Source: JAYPUG01 sp038117265 (GTDB taxonomy: Bacteria; Pseudomonadota; Alphaproteobacteria; UBA6615). From it: a stretch of DNA of 10,903 nucleotides. Of this stretch, positions 1-6,634 are shown one piece after another. The stretch's first letter is position 1. Each line of letters starts with the position of its first letter. Where the stretch lies: contig JAYOFO010000078.1 of NCBI GenBank assembly GCA_038117265.1, forward strand, positions 1 to 10,903, in the 5' to 3' direction. The translations under genes and the position numbers were made by a program. The notes beneath the pieces are model-generated. The model was not told where the DNA came from, did not search any database, and saw only the letters and a list, made by a program, of their open reading frames with translations.

Positions 1-315
1 GAGACGGCGGCGCGCTGGGGCATCAACACGGTCACGCTGGTCAACAACAACGCCTCGGGCAACCAGTCGAAGCGCGGCTTCGACCGGGTCTATGGCGGCG
101 AGCAGACCGCGGAGGGGCTTCGCCTGTGGCACTTCACGGAAGTGAACTTCGCGCGCATCGCCGAGGAGATGGGGGCGGTGGGCATCCGTGTCGAGAAGCC
201 GGGCGAGCTCTCGGGCGCGATCCAGCAGGCCTTCGAGGCGGCGAAGTCGAAGCCGGTCATCCTCGAGGTCACGACCGACATCGACGCGCTGGCGCCGCTG
301 GCGGTGACCGCCTAG
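1..315 (+). CDS. Thiamine-diphosphate-dependent enzyme, C-terminal fragment (acetolactate-synthase-like)
   Basis: Frame 1 is open from the first base to a TAG at 313-315, giving the last 104 residues of a protein whose start lies outside the window. The fragment opens inside the C-terminal ThDP-binding domain. The run VTLVNNNA at residues 12-19 fits the end of the GDG-x(about 26)-NN cofactor/Mg2+ motif, whose GDG part is off the left edge. It is followed by the usual tail F-ARIAEEMGAVGIRVEKP, then PVILEVTTD and DALAPLAV, as in acetolactate synthase, benzoylformate decarboxylase and related enzymes. These enzymes decarboxylate 2-oxo acids or ligate acyl units through a ThDP carbanion. The catalytic N-terminal glutamate and the substrate pocket are not visible, so the exact reaction cannot be named. 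It lies 27 bases ahead of the first GST and is probably co-transcribed with it. Family assignment is firm, substrate unknown. Confidence 0.88.
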   Translation, partial: ETAARWGINTVTLVNNNASGNQSKRGFDRVYGGEQTAEGLRLWHFTEVNFARIAEEMGAVGIRVEKPGELSGAIQQAFEAAKSKPVILEVTTDIDALAPLAVTA

Positions 316-330
316 GGCGCGCGCCGGGCG

Positions 331-336
331 GGGAGG
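331..336 (+). promoter_or_regulatory. Ribosome binding site of first GST
   Basis: GGGAGG lies six bases ahead of the ATG at 343. It supports that start for the first glutathione S-transferase. Confidence 0.6.
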
Positions 337-342
337 GGCCGC

Positions 343-1035
343 ATGGCTATCCAGCTCTTCGATCTCGTCGGTCAGGACGACCGGCGGTTCAGCTCGAACT
401 GCTGCAAGACCAAGTATGCGCTGGCCCACAAGGGGCTGGCGTTCGAGACGGTTCCCACCCGGTTCACCGACATCGCCGCGATCGGCGACGGCTCGTTCAA
501 GACGATCCCGGTGATCCGGGACGGCGAGCAATGGGTCGGCGACAGCTGGGCGATCGCCGAGTATCTGGAGGCGGCCTACCCGGACACGCCGTCGGTCTTC
601 GGCGGTCCGGCGGGGCGCGAATATGCGCGCTTCGTCGCGCGCTGGGTCGAGACGCGCACCCAGCCGCTGATCATGAACATGGTCGTGCACGACATCTATG
701 TGCAGGTCGACCCGGCGGACCGCGCGTATTTCTCGGAAAGCCGGAACAAGCGGCTCGGCAAGCCGATCGACCAGGTGCCGGTCGGCCGCGAGGAGCGGCT
801 GCCGGAGTTGCGCGCCCGGCTCGAGCCGCTGCGCCGGGTCGTCGCCGAACAGCCCTTCCTTGGCGGCGCGGCCCCGATCTATGCCGACTACCACGCCATG
901 GGCCAGTTCATCTGGGCCCGCAGCGTGAGCCCGTTCGCGCTGGTCGAGGCGGGCGACCCCGTCCATGCCTGGATGCACCGCTGCCTCGACCTGTATGACG
1001 GGCTCTTGCGGCAGGACGCGGACCAGGACTGGTAA
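343..1035 (+). CDS. Glutathione S-transferase family protein, beta-etherase (LigE)-like, copy 1
   Basis: A complete 230-residue cytosolic GST. The N-terminal thioredoxin-like domain (about 1-85) has the start LFDLVG, the helix-1 segment RFSSNCCKTKYALAHKG (15-31), the TIPVI cis-proline (P56) that binds the glutathione backbone, and GDSWAIAEYLE (66-76), whose D67/S68 should hold the gamma-glutamyl group. The all-helical C-terminal domain has the family's ADY (181-183). From memory of LigE, its ISPYVWRTKYAL segment aligns with this helix, which puts S17 at the catalytic serine position. LigE-type enzymes cleave beta-aryl ethers of lignin dimers with glutathione, but other GSTs share this fold. 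Residues 20-21 are Cys-Cys here and Ala-Trp in the adjacent paralogue. A 12-base gap to copy 2 implies co-translation. The etherase reaction is inferred from resemblance only. Confidence 0.87.
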   Translation: MAIQLFDLVGQDDRRFSSNCCKTKYALAHKGLAFETVPTRFTDIAAIGDGSFKTIPVIRDGEQWVGDSWAIAEYLEAAYPDTPSVFGGPAGREYARFVARWVETRTQPLIMNMVVHDIYVQVDPADRAYFSESRNKRLGKPIDQVPVGREERLPELRARLEPLRRVVAEQPFLGGAAPIYADYHAMGQFIWARSVSPFALVEAGDPVHAWMHRCLDLYDGLLRQDADQDW

Positions 1036-1041
1036 CGGAGG
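1036..1041 (+). promoter_or_regulatory. Ribosome binding site deciding a GTG start
   Basis: CGGAGG begins directly after the TAA of the first GST and sits six bases ahead of GTG at 1048. With the protein alignment (MAIxLxDLVG in both copies) it fixes the GTG as the start of the second GST. Confidence 0.6.
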
Positions 1042-1047
1042 CGGCGG

Positions 1048-1740
1048 GTGGCGATCCGGCTCTACGACCTTGTCGGGCAGGACGACCGCCGTTTCAGCTC
1101 GAACGCCTGGAAGACCCGCCTCGCGCTCGCCCACAAGGGGCTCGACACCGAGACGGTGCCGACCCCCTTCACCGCGATTCCGAAGATCGGCGACGGCTCC
1201 TACGCCACGGTTCCCGTGATCGACGATCGCGGCACCTGGGCCGGCGACAGCTGGGCGATCGCCGAATATCTCGAGGACACCTACCCCGAGGCGCCGTCGC
1301 TGTTCGGCGGGCCGGCGGGCCGCGATCATGCGCGCTTCGTCCAGCGCTGGGCGGAATCGCGCATCCACCCGCTGATGATGACCCTGGTGCTGGCCGACAT
1401 TCGCGAACGCATCGTGGCTGAGGACGAAGCCTATTTCGACGACAGCCGGCCCAAACGCTTCGGCAAGCCGGTCGCCGAGGTGCAGGCGGGCCGCGAGACG
1501 CGGTTGCCGGAATATCGCGCCCGGCTGGAGCCGTTGCGCCGGGTGGTGGCCGAACAGCCTTTCCTGGGCGGCGCGGCCCCGATGTATGCCGATTACATCG
1601 TCATGGGCTCCATCGTCGGCGCGCGCAACATGAGTGCGTTTGCCCTGTTCGAGGCGGGCGACCCGGTGCATGGCTGGGTGCACCGTTGCCTCGACCTGTA
1701 TGACGGGCTGGCGCGCCGGCCCACGGATTTCGACTGGTGA
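1048..1740 (+). CDS. Glutathione S-transferase family protein, beta-etherase (LigE)-like, copy 2
   Basis: A complete 230-residue GST starting with GTG. It aligns with copy 1 end to end without gaps, and I count about 155 identical residues (67%), so the two arose by tandem duplication. Helix 1 reads RFSSNAWKTRLALAHKG, which keeps S17 as likely catalytic residue and restores the Trp found in LigE. TVPVI carries the cis-proline and GDSWAIAEYLE is the glutathione gamma-glutamyl site. Identity is total at 161-170 but only about 40% at 111-130, in the early helical domain where GSTs usually form the acceptor-substrate pocket. Many synonymous differences in the conserved blocks argue against recent gene conversion. 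The pair may be isozymes of different stereochemistry or substrate, or subunits of a heterodimer such as that reported for the BaeAB beta-etherase. Substrate unknown. Confidence 0.86.
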   Translation: MAIRLYDLVGQDDRRFSSNAWKTRLALAHKGLDTETVPTPFTAIPKIGDGSYATVPVIDDRGTWAGDSWAIAEYLEDTYPEAPSLFGGPAGRDHARFVQRWAESRIHPLMMTLVLADIRERIVAEDEAYFDDSRPKRFGKPVAEVQAGRETRLPEYRARLEPLRRVVAEQPFLGGAAPMYADYIVMGSIVGARNMSAFALFEAGDPVHGWVHRCLDLYDGLARRPTDFDW

Positions 1741-1747
1741 TGCCCCG

Positions 1748-1754
1748 AGAGGAG
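1748..1754 (+). promoter_or_regulatory. Ribosome binding site choosing the FAH-family start
   Basis: AGAGGAG ends six bases before ATG at 1761. It favours that start over in-frame GTG 1737 and ATG 1740, which lie upstream of this motif and overlap the previous stop codon. Confidence 0.6.
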
Positions 1755-1760
1755 ACGCCG

Positions 1761-2753
1761 ATGACCGACACCCCCTTCAAGCTTGCCACCGTCCGCACGT
1801 CGAGCGGGCCGTTCGTCGCCATGTTCCTGGGCTATGCGCCCTATGCGCTGGAGCCGCTCTACAAGGCCTGGCGCCAGGGCCAGCGCGGCGGCGCGATCCA
1901 CGGCCTCGGCGGCATTCGCGAGTTGCTCGACGACTGGGAGGCGAATTTCGAGGCGCTGTGCGGCATGGCCGCCCATGCGGCGGCGGGCGAGGCGCCCGAC
2001 GCGGCGCTCGATGCGGGCGACCTGCGCTTCCTGCCGCCGATTATCCGGCCCGGCAAGATGATGTACGCGGCGGCGAACTATGGTGGCCACATCCGCGAGA
2101 TGGTCGCCGCGGGCACCGCCAAGGACGACGAAGAGCGCGACAACATGCTCGACCGCGACAAGAAACGGGTGCGGCCCTATTCCTTCCTCAAGGCGCCCAG
2201 CGCGCTGGTCGGCGCCCACGACGACATCGTGCTGCCGCCGGGCGAGGCGAAGGTCGACTGGGAGGTCGAGCTGGCGCTCGCCATCGGCCGGACGGCCAGG
2301 CGCGTGCCGGCGGAAAAGACCATGGATTACGTCGCCGGATTCATGACGACCAACGACGTGTCCGAGCGGATCTGGAACATGCGCGCCGACTGGCCGACCC
2401 TGCGCACCGACTGGTTCGGCGGCAAGAGCCACGACACCTTCGCGCCGACGGGCCCCTTCTTCGTGCCCAAGGCGTTCGTGCCTGACTGCATGAACCTGCG
2501 CCTGACCCTGAAGGTGAACGGCGAGACGATGCAGGACGGCAACACGGGCGAGATGGTGTTCAGCCCCGAAGAGCAGATCGAGCATTGCTCGCACCTGATC
2601 ACGCTGGAGCCCGGCGACGTGCTGTCGACCGGCACGCCCGAGGGCGTCGGCCACGGCCGCGGCGTCTATCTGAAGGCCGGCGACGTGGTCGAGGCCGAGG
2701 TCGAGGGGCTGGGCGCCCAGCGCAACAATGTTGTCGCCGCGCCGGCCGATTGA
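1761..2753 (+). CDS. Fumarylacetoacetate hydrolase (FAH) family protein
   Basis: A 330-residue protein with an N-terminal FAH domain (about 1-90) and the metal-dependent catalytic domain (about 92-330). Visible motifs are YAAANYGGHIREM (102-114), FLKAPSALVG (142-151), VDWEVELALAIG (165-176) with the Glu-x-Glu metal ligands E168/E170, and TTNDVSER (196-203) with D199 as third carboxylate. KSHDTFAPTGPF (222-233) and the closing LSTGTPEGVG...LKAGDVVEAEVEGLG (288-318) complete the set. The family hydrolyses or decarboxylates 2,4-dioxo acids (fumarylacetoacetate, fumarylpyruvate, acylpyruvates, oxaloacetate), typically late in aromatic-acid or sugar-acid catabolism. All metal ligands are present, so it should be active. 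It sits 20 bases after the second GST and 49 bases before the aldolase. A fumarylpyruvate or acylpyruvate hydrolase role is possible; the sequence alone does not decide it. Confidence 0.92.
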   Translation: MTDTPFKLATVRTSSGPFVAMFLGYAPYALEPLYKAWRQGQRGGAIHGLGGIRELLDDWEANFEALCGMAAHAAAGEAPDAALDAGDLRFLPPIIRPGKMMYAAANYGGHIREMVAAGTAKDDEERDNMLDRDKKRVRPYSFLKAPSALVGAHDDIVLPPGEAKVDWEVELALAIGRTARRVPAEKTMDYVAGFMTTNDVSERIWNMRADWPTLRTDWFGGKSHDTFAPTGPFFVPKAFVPDCMNLRLTLKVNGETMQDGNTGEMVFSPEEQIEHCSHLITLEPGDVLSTGTPEGVGHGRGVYLKAGDVVEAEVEGLGAQRNNVVAAPAD

Positions 2754-2788
2754 CGGGGGACTGGCGCCGGTTCAAGCTTTGCGCAATC

Positions 2789-2795
2789 AGGAGGG
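2789..2795 (+). promoter_or_regulatory. Ribosome binding site choosing the aldolase start
   Basis: AGGAGGG lies seven bases before ATG at 2803, a near-consensus Shine-Dalgarno. It rules in 2803 over the in-frame ATG at 2728, which is inside the FAH-family gene and would add 25 residues unlike this family. Confidence 0.7.
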
Positions 2796-2802
2796 ACGAA
2801 AC

Positions 2803-3582
2803 ATGTCGAACGCGGAAATTGTCGAGCTCTACCCGAGCGTCGAGAAGCAGGTGTCCCCCGAGGAGTGGGCGATGCGGGTCGACCTCGCGGCCTGCTATCG
2901 CCTGGCCGACCTCTACGCCATGACCGACATGACGCGCACCCACATCTCGGCGCGCGTGCCCGGCGAGGAGACCTTCCTGCTCAACCCTTACGGGCTGATG
3001 TTCAACGAGATCACGGCGTCGTGCCTGGTCAAGGTCGATGCCGACGGCAACGAGATCGACAACAACGGCCCCTACAAGATCAACGCCGCCGGGTTCACGA
3101 TCCACAGCGCCGTGCACAGCGCGCGGCCCGAGGTCGCGTGCGTCATGCACACCCATTCTGATGCCGGCATGGCGCTGTCGGCGATGAAGTGCGGGCTCCT
3201 GTTCATCACCCAGCACTCGATGCGCTTCTACAACCGGATTTCCTATCACGACTATGAGGGCCCGGCGCTCGACCTCGACGAGCGCGCACGCCTGATCGAC
3301 GACCTGGGCGACAACAAGGCGATGATCCTGCGCAGCCACGGTCTGCTCGTGGCCGGTGGATCGGTGTCGGAGGCCTTCTCGGTGATGTTCTATCTGGAGA
3401 AATGTGCGAAGAGCCAGATTCAGGCCCTTTCGACGGGCGGGCCCGACGCGCTGGTCTATCCGTCGCAGGAGGTCTGCGAGAAGTCGGCGCTGCTGTTCGA
3501 GAACGCGCTGCCGGTCGCCACGCGCGACTGGGCGGGCCATCTGCGACGCTTGGACGCACTCGATCCGAGCTACAAGAGCTAG
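2803..3582 (+). CDS. Class II aldolase/adducin family protein
   Basis: A 259-residue cytosolic protein covering the whole class II aldolase/adducin head domain. Visible features are HISARVP (47-53), LLNPYGLMFNEITASCL (59-75) with a conserved Glu in the active-site region, VMHTHSDAG (114-122) giving zinc ligands H116 and H118, and ILRSHGLLVAGG (175-186) giving the third ligand H179. Family members use zinc to stabilise an enolate in retro-aldol cleavage, decarboxylation or epimerisation (fuculose-phosphate aldolase, HpcH-independent 4-hydroxy-2-oxo acid chemistry, ribulose-phosphate epimerase). The three histidines are intact, so this is a catalytic type rather than a structural adducin head. 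It is the last gene before the 196-base non-coding interval and probably ends the first transcript. Its place after the FAH-family hydrolase suggests it handles a product of ring or chain cleavage, which is inference. Confidence 0.92.
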   Translation: MSNAEIVELYPSVEKQVSPEEWAMRVDLAACYRLADLYAMTDMTRTHISARVPGEETFLLNPYGLMFNEITASCLVKVDADGNEIDNNGPYKINAAGFTIHSAVHSARPEVACVMHTHSDAGMALSAMKCGLLFITQHSMRFYNRISYHDYEGPALDLDERARLIDDLGDNKAMILRSHGLLVAGGSVSEAFSVMFYLEKCAKSQIQALSTGGPDALVYPSQEVCEKSALLFENALPVATRDWAGHLRRLDALDPSYKS

Positions 3583-3605
3583 GCCCCGCACCGCTCTCAG
3601 ACTTT

Positions 3606-3626
3606 ATGCGGATTGTCCGCATGCGG
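3606..3626. repeat. Three interleaved ATGCGG/CCGCAT half-sites forming overlapping palindromes
   Basis: ATGCGGA (3606-3612), a TTG spacer and TCCGCAT (3616-3622) form a perfect 7-3-7 inverted repeat. The second arm overlaps the next half-site ATGCGG (3621-3626), so CCGCATGCGG (3617-3626) is also a perfect 10-base palindrome. The two pairings exclude each other. The site begins 24 bases after the aldolase stop and ends about 150 bases before the ligase start. It could be a repressor operator with three half-sites or a weak terminator stem. No T-run follows immediately, which favours an operator. Confidence 0.5.
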
Positions 3627-3633
3627 TGATTTC

Positions 3634-3654
3634 TTTACGCATTTGACCAGTAAA
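3634..3654. repeat. Inverted repeat TTTAC-N11-GTAAA
   Basis: TTTAC at 3634-3638 and GTAAA at 3650-3654 are five-base inverted arms around an 11-base spacer that contains the TTGACC -35-like hexamer. The symmetry does not extend further in either direction. Spacing of about 16 bases between half-site centres would suit a dimeric regulator, but arms this short can occur by chance. Confidence 0.25.
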
Positions 3655-3743
3655 CGCGGGTTCGTGACGCCTCGGTTTCGTTCCAGGGTCGCATACGTAC
3701 AGCGAAAGCCGAAGCCGTCCATCCGACAAGCCCGCGCGCTTTT

Positions 3744-3760
3744 CCCGGCCTCTCGCCGGG
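3744..3760 (+). promoter_or_regulatory. GC hairpin in the ligase 5' leader
   Basis: CCCGGC (3744-3749), loop CTCTC and GCCGGG (3755-3760) form a six-base-pair hairpin. It ends eight bases before the AGGGGAG ribosome binding site (3768-3774) and 18 bases before the ATG. No T-run follows, so it is not a classical terminator. It could stabilise the leader or affect initiation. Confidence 0.35.
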
Positions 3761-3778
3761 CGTTGGCAGGGGAGACGC

Positions 3779-5806
3779 ATGGACGACGGGCCGGCCGCCG
3801 CGACGACGCACGAGGGCGCACCGGGTTCGGTGCGGGCGATGCGCGAAAGCGCGCCGCTCGATGCCGAGTTCGACACCTTTCCGAAGCTGCTGCAACGCAA
3901 CGCGCGCATCCGCGGCGCGAGCCCGGCCATGCGCGAGAAGCGCTTCGGCATCTGGCAGACCTGGAGCTGGGCCGAGATCGCCGACGAGGTGCGTGCGATG
4001 GCGCGCGGCCTTGCCGATCTGGGCTGCGGGCGCGGCGACACCGTGGCCATCATCGGCGACAACAGGCCGCGGCTGTATTTCGCCATGGCCGCTGTGCAGG
4101 CGCTGGGCGCGATCCCGGTGCCGATGTACCAGGACGCCGTCGCCGAGGAGATGAAATTCGTCCTCGATCATGCCGAGGCGCGGTTCGCGATCGCCGAGGA
4201 CCAGGAACAGATCGACAAGCTGCTGCAGCTCTGGGATGCCTGTCCGCGCCTAGAGGTCGCCCTGTACGACGAGCCGCGCGGGATGCGGCACTACGACCAG
4301 CCCTTCCTGCACGATCTGGCCGCGGTGATCGACCGCGGCCGCGCCCTCGACCGCGAGGATTCCTCGGTCTATGGCGATGCAGTCGCGGCGGGCACCGCCG
4401 AGGACACGGCGATCATGCTCTATACGTCGGGCACGACCGGGCAGCCCAAGGGCGTCGTCCTGACCCATGCGGCGGTCTATCTGACGGCGATCAACGCGGC
4501 ACTCGACGAGAATCTGACCGACCGCGAGGAATGCCTCGCCTACCTGCCCATGGCGTGGGTCGGCGACCATATCTTTTCCTATGCCCAGTCCTATGCGGTC
4601 GGGTTCTGCGTCTCGTGCCCGGAATCCGCCGATACGGTCCTGAACGATCTGCGCGAGCTCGGGCCGACCTATTTCTTTGCCCCGCCGCGCATCTTCGAGA
4701 ACATCCTCACCACGGTGACCATCCGCATGGAGGATGCCGGCGGCCTCAAGCGCGCCATGTTCCGCCACTTCATGGGCGTCGCCCGGCGGGTCGGCACCGA
4801 CATCCTCGACGGCCGTCCGGTCCCGCTTCTCGACCGGATTCGCTATGCGCTGGGCGAGTTGCTCGTGTACGGCCCGCTGAAGAACGAGCTGGGCTTCTCG
4901 CGGGTGCGCGTCGGCTATACGGCCGGCGAGGCGATCGGGCCGGATATCTTCAGCTTCTACCGTGCGCTCGGGGTCAACCTGAAGCAGCTCTACGGCTCGA
5001 CCGAGGCGAGCGTGTTCATCACGATCCAGCCCGACGGCGAGATCAAGCCCGACACGGTCGGCCGACCGGCGCGCGGGGTGGAAATCCGGCTCGCCGACAA
5101 CCGCGAGGTCCTGTTCCGCAGCCCGGGCGTGTTCAAGGAGTATTTCAAGAACCCCGAGGCGACGGCGTCGACCAAGACGGCGGATGGCTGGGTGCACACG
5201 GGCGATGCGGGCTTCTTCGACGAGGATGGACAGCTTCGCATCATCGACCGCGCGAAGGATGTGGGAACGCTCACCGACGGCACCCTGTTCGCGCCGAAGT
5301 ACATCGAGAACAAGCTGAAATTCTTCCCCAACATCAAGGAGGCCGTGGCGTTCGGCGACGGGCGCGGCATGTGCACCGCGATGATCAACATCGATCTGGA
5401 GGCGGTGGGCAGCTGGGCGGAGCGCAACGGTGTGCCCTATTCGAGCTACCAGGAACTCGCCGGGCTGCCGCAGGTCCACGACCTGATCGCCGAGAACGTC
5501 GCACAGGTGAACCGTGACCTGGCCGCCGAACCGGCGCTGGCTGGCTCGCAGATCCACCGCTTCCTCGTCCTGCACAAGGAGCTGGACGCCGATGACGGCG
5601 AGCTGACCCGCACCCGCAAGGTCCGGCGCGGCTTCGTCGCCGAGCGTTACGACGTGCTGATCGAGGCGCTCTACAGCGGCGCCGACCATTGCCACGTCTC
5701 GACCGAGGTCACCTTCGAGGACGGTCGCAAGGGTGCGATCTCGGCCGACCTGAAGATCCGCGACGCGCAGGTGTTCGGCGCGGCCATGGCGGAGGCCGCG
5801 GAATGA
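3779..5806 (+). CDS. AMP-dependent acyl-CoA ligase (long-chain fatty-acyl-CoA-synthetase-like), transporter-associated
   Basis: A 675-residue adenylate-forming enzyme that activates a carboxylic acid to acyl-AMP and then acyl-CoA. The ATP phosphate-binding loop is YTSGTTGQPKGVVLTH (215-230). Others are YGSTEA (405-410, adenine/Mg site), GWVHTGDAGFF (470-480), IIDRAKD (488-494, hinge between large and small domains) and FAPKYIENKLKFFP (504-517). LTRTRKVRR (609-617) offers K614 as the catalytic lysine of the small domain. Fifty or more residues follow that lysine, including a short His/Cys-containing stretch near 635-642. Length and divergence match the ligases found beside LIV-type transporters, not short aromatic ligases such as PaaK. 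The start is set by AGGGGAG at 3768-3774. Its last four bases overlap livG, so translation is probably coupled. This suggests import and CoA activation of one substrate; the acid itself is unknown. Confidence 0.93.
   Translation: MDDGPAAATTHEGAPGSVRAMRESAPLDAEFDTFPKLLQRNARIRGASPAMREKRFGIWQTWSWAEIADEVRAMARGLADLGCGRGDTVAIIGDNRPRLYFAMAAVQALGAIPVPMYQDAVAEEMKFVLDHAEARFAIAEDQEQIDKLLQLWDACPRLEVALYDEPRGMRHYDQPFLHDLAAVIDRGRALDREDSSVYGDAVAAGTAEDTAIMLYTSGTTGQPKGVVLTHAAVYLTAINAALDENLTDREECLAYLPMAWVGDHIFSYAQSYAVGFCVSCPESADTVLNDLRELGPTYFFAPPRIFENILTTVTIRMEDAGGLKRAMFRHFMGVARRVGTDILDGRPVPLLDRIRYALGELLVYGPLKNELGFSRVRVGYTAGEAIGPDIFSFYRALGVNLKQLYGSTEASVFITIQPDGEIKPDTVGRPARGVEIRLADNREVLFRSPGVFKEYFKNPEATASTKTADGWVHTGDAGFFDEDGQLRIIDRAKDVGTLTDGTLFAPKYIENKLKFFPNIKEAVAFGDGRGMCTAMINIDLEAVGSWAERNGVPYSSYQELAGLPQVHDLIAENVAQVNRDLAAEPALAGSQIHRFLVLHKELDADDGELTRTRKVRRGFVAERYDVLIEALYSGADHCHVSTEVTFEDGRKGAISADLKIRDAQVFGAAMAEAAE
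5791..5795 (+). promoter_or_regulatory. livG ribosome binding site inside the ligase gene
   Basis: GGAGG lies seven bases before ATG at 5803 and within the last codons of the ligase. It supports the ATGA overlap start over the in-frame ATG at 5689. Confidence 0.6.
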
Positions 5807-6624
5807 GCGTGACCGAGATGACCGCTCCGGCTGCCGCTGCGGGTCCCGCGGAACCGGGAAACTTGCTCTCGGTCGAGGATGTCTCGCTCGCCTTCGGCGG
5901 CGTGCAGGCGCTCAGCAACGTCAGCTTCGACATCCGCAAGGGCGAGATCCGCGCGATCATCGGTCCCAACGGGGCCGGCAAGTCGTCGATGCTCAACGTC
6001 ATCAACGGCTTCTACCAGCCGCAGGAGGGCGCCGTCGTCTACCGGGGGCAGCGCCACGAGGGCGGCATGCGCCCGCACTTCGCCGCCGCGAACGGCATCG
6101 CGCGGACGTTCCAGAACATCGCGCTGTTCCGGGGCATGACCACGCTGGACAACATCATGACCGGCCGCGTCCTCAAGATGCACGCGAACGTGGTGGAGCA
6201 GGCGTTCTACATGTTCCGCGCCCGGCGCGAGGAGGTCGAACACCGGCGCGTGGTCGAGGGCATCATCGATTTCCTGCACATCGAGGCGATCCGCAAGACG
6301 CCCGTCGGGCGGCTTCCCTACGGGCTGCAGAAGCGGGTCGAGCTTGGCCGTGCGCTGGCCGCCGAGCCCGATCTCCTGCTGCTCGACGAACCGATGGCCG
6401 GCATGAACGTCGAGGAGAAGGAGGACATGAGCCGCTTCATCCTCGACGTGAACGAGGAGTTCGGCACGACGATCGCCCTGATCGAGCACGACATGGGCGT
6501 CGTGATGGACATTTCCGACCGGGTCGTCGTACTCGACTACGGGCGCAAGATCGCCGACGGCACGCCCGACGAGGTGCGCGCCGACCCCGGCGTGATCGAG
6601 GCCTATCTGGGCGTAGGACACTGA
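5803..6624 (+). CDS. livG: LIV-type ABC transporter ATP-binding protein LivG
   Basis: A 273-residue cytoplasmic ATPase of the branched-chain/hydrophobic amino acid transporter family. After a 20-residue Ala/Pro-rich leader come LSVEDVSLAFGGVQAL (A-loop region, 22-37), Walker A GPNGAGKS (54-61), the Q-loop ARTFQNIALF (100-109, Q104), signature LPYGLQ (171-176), Walker B LLLLDEPMAG (191-200, E196) and the H-loop IEHD (227-230, H229). TPDEVRADPGVIEAYLG near the end is the usual LivG closing segment. The signature departs from LSGGQ, with Pro in place of Ser and Leu in place of Gln. The start overlaps the ligase stop by four bases, and livH follows after 10 bases. With LivF it should form the ATPase heterodimer of the importer. 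Confidence 0.96.
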   Translation: MSVTEMTAPAAAAGPAEPGNLLSVEDVSLAFGGVQALSNVSFDIRKGEIRAIIGPNGAGKSSMLNVINGFYQPQEGAVVYRGQRHEGGMRPHFAAANGIARTFQNIALFRGMTTLDNIMTGRVLKMHANVVEQAFYMFRARREEVEHRRVVEGIIDFLHIEAIRKTPVGRLPYGLQKRVELGRALAAEPDLLLLDEPMAGMNVEEKEDMSRFILDVNEEFGTTIALIEHDMGVVMDISDRVVVLDYGRKIADGTPDEVRADPGVIEAYLGVGH

Positions 6625-6634
6625 AGGGATAATC

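Larger units (their letters stand above)
3583..3778 (+). promoter_or_regulatory. Non-coding interval, likely promoter/operator region of the ligase-transporter operon
   Basis: This is the longest gap in the window. Its first 75 bases are noticeably richer in A/T than the flanking genes. It holds inverted repeats at 3606-3626, a TTTAC-N11-GTAAA repeat at 3634-3654, a TACGTA palindrome at 3694-3699 and a GC hairpin at 3744-3760. A TTGACC at 3643-3648 resembles a -35 box, but I find no convincing -10 element 16-18 bases further on. No small ORF with a ribosome binding site stands out. I infer that a promoter for the ligase and transporter genes, and possibly the end of the upstream transcript, lies here. 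Confidence 0.5.

Noticed and set aside
823..881. Near-identical DNA block shared by the two GST genes (with 1528-1586), considered as recent gene conversion
   Set aside because: The protein is identical here but the DNA shows several synonymous differences, which fits selection on the protein more than a recent exchange.
3643..3671. sigma70-type promoter with TTGACC as -35 box
   Set aside because: The bases 16-18 further on (around GTGACGC) do not resemble a -10 box, so I did not list a defined promoter.
3613..5517. 634-codon + strand frame overlapping the ligase in another frame
   Set aside because: It is Arg/Gly/Ala-rich with no domain; the ligase frame carries all conserved adenylation motifs. 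It is only open because of base composition.
4250..5695. Long open frame on the minus strand (481 codons) opposite the ligase
   Set aside because: It mirrors a strongly recognised + strand enzyme. High GC at third positions keeps the opposite frame open, and the translation is Arg/Ala/His/Val-rich without any family motif.
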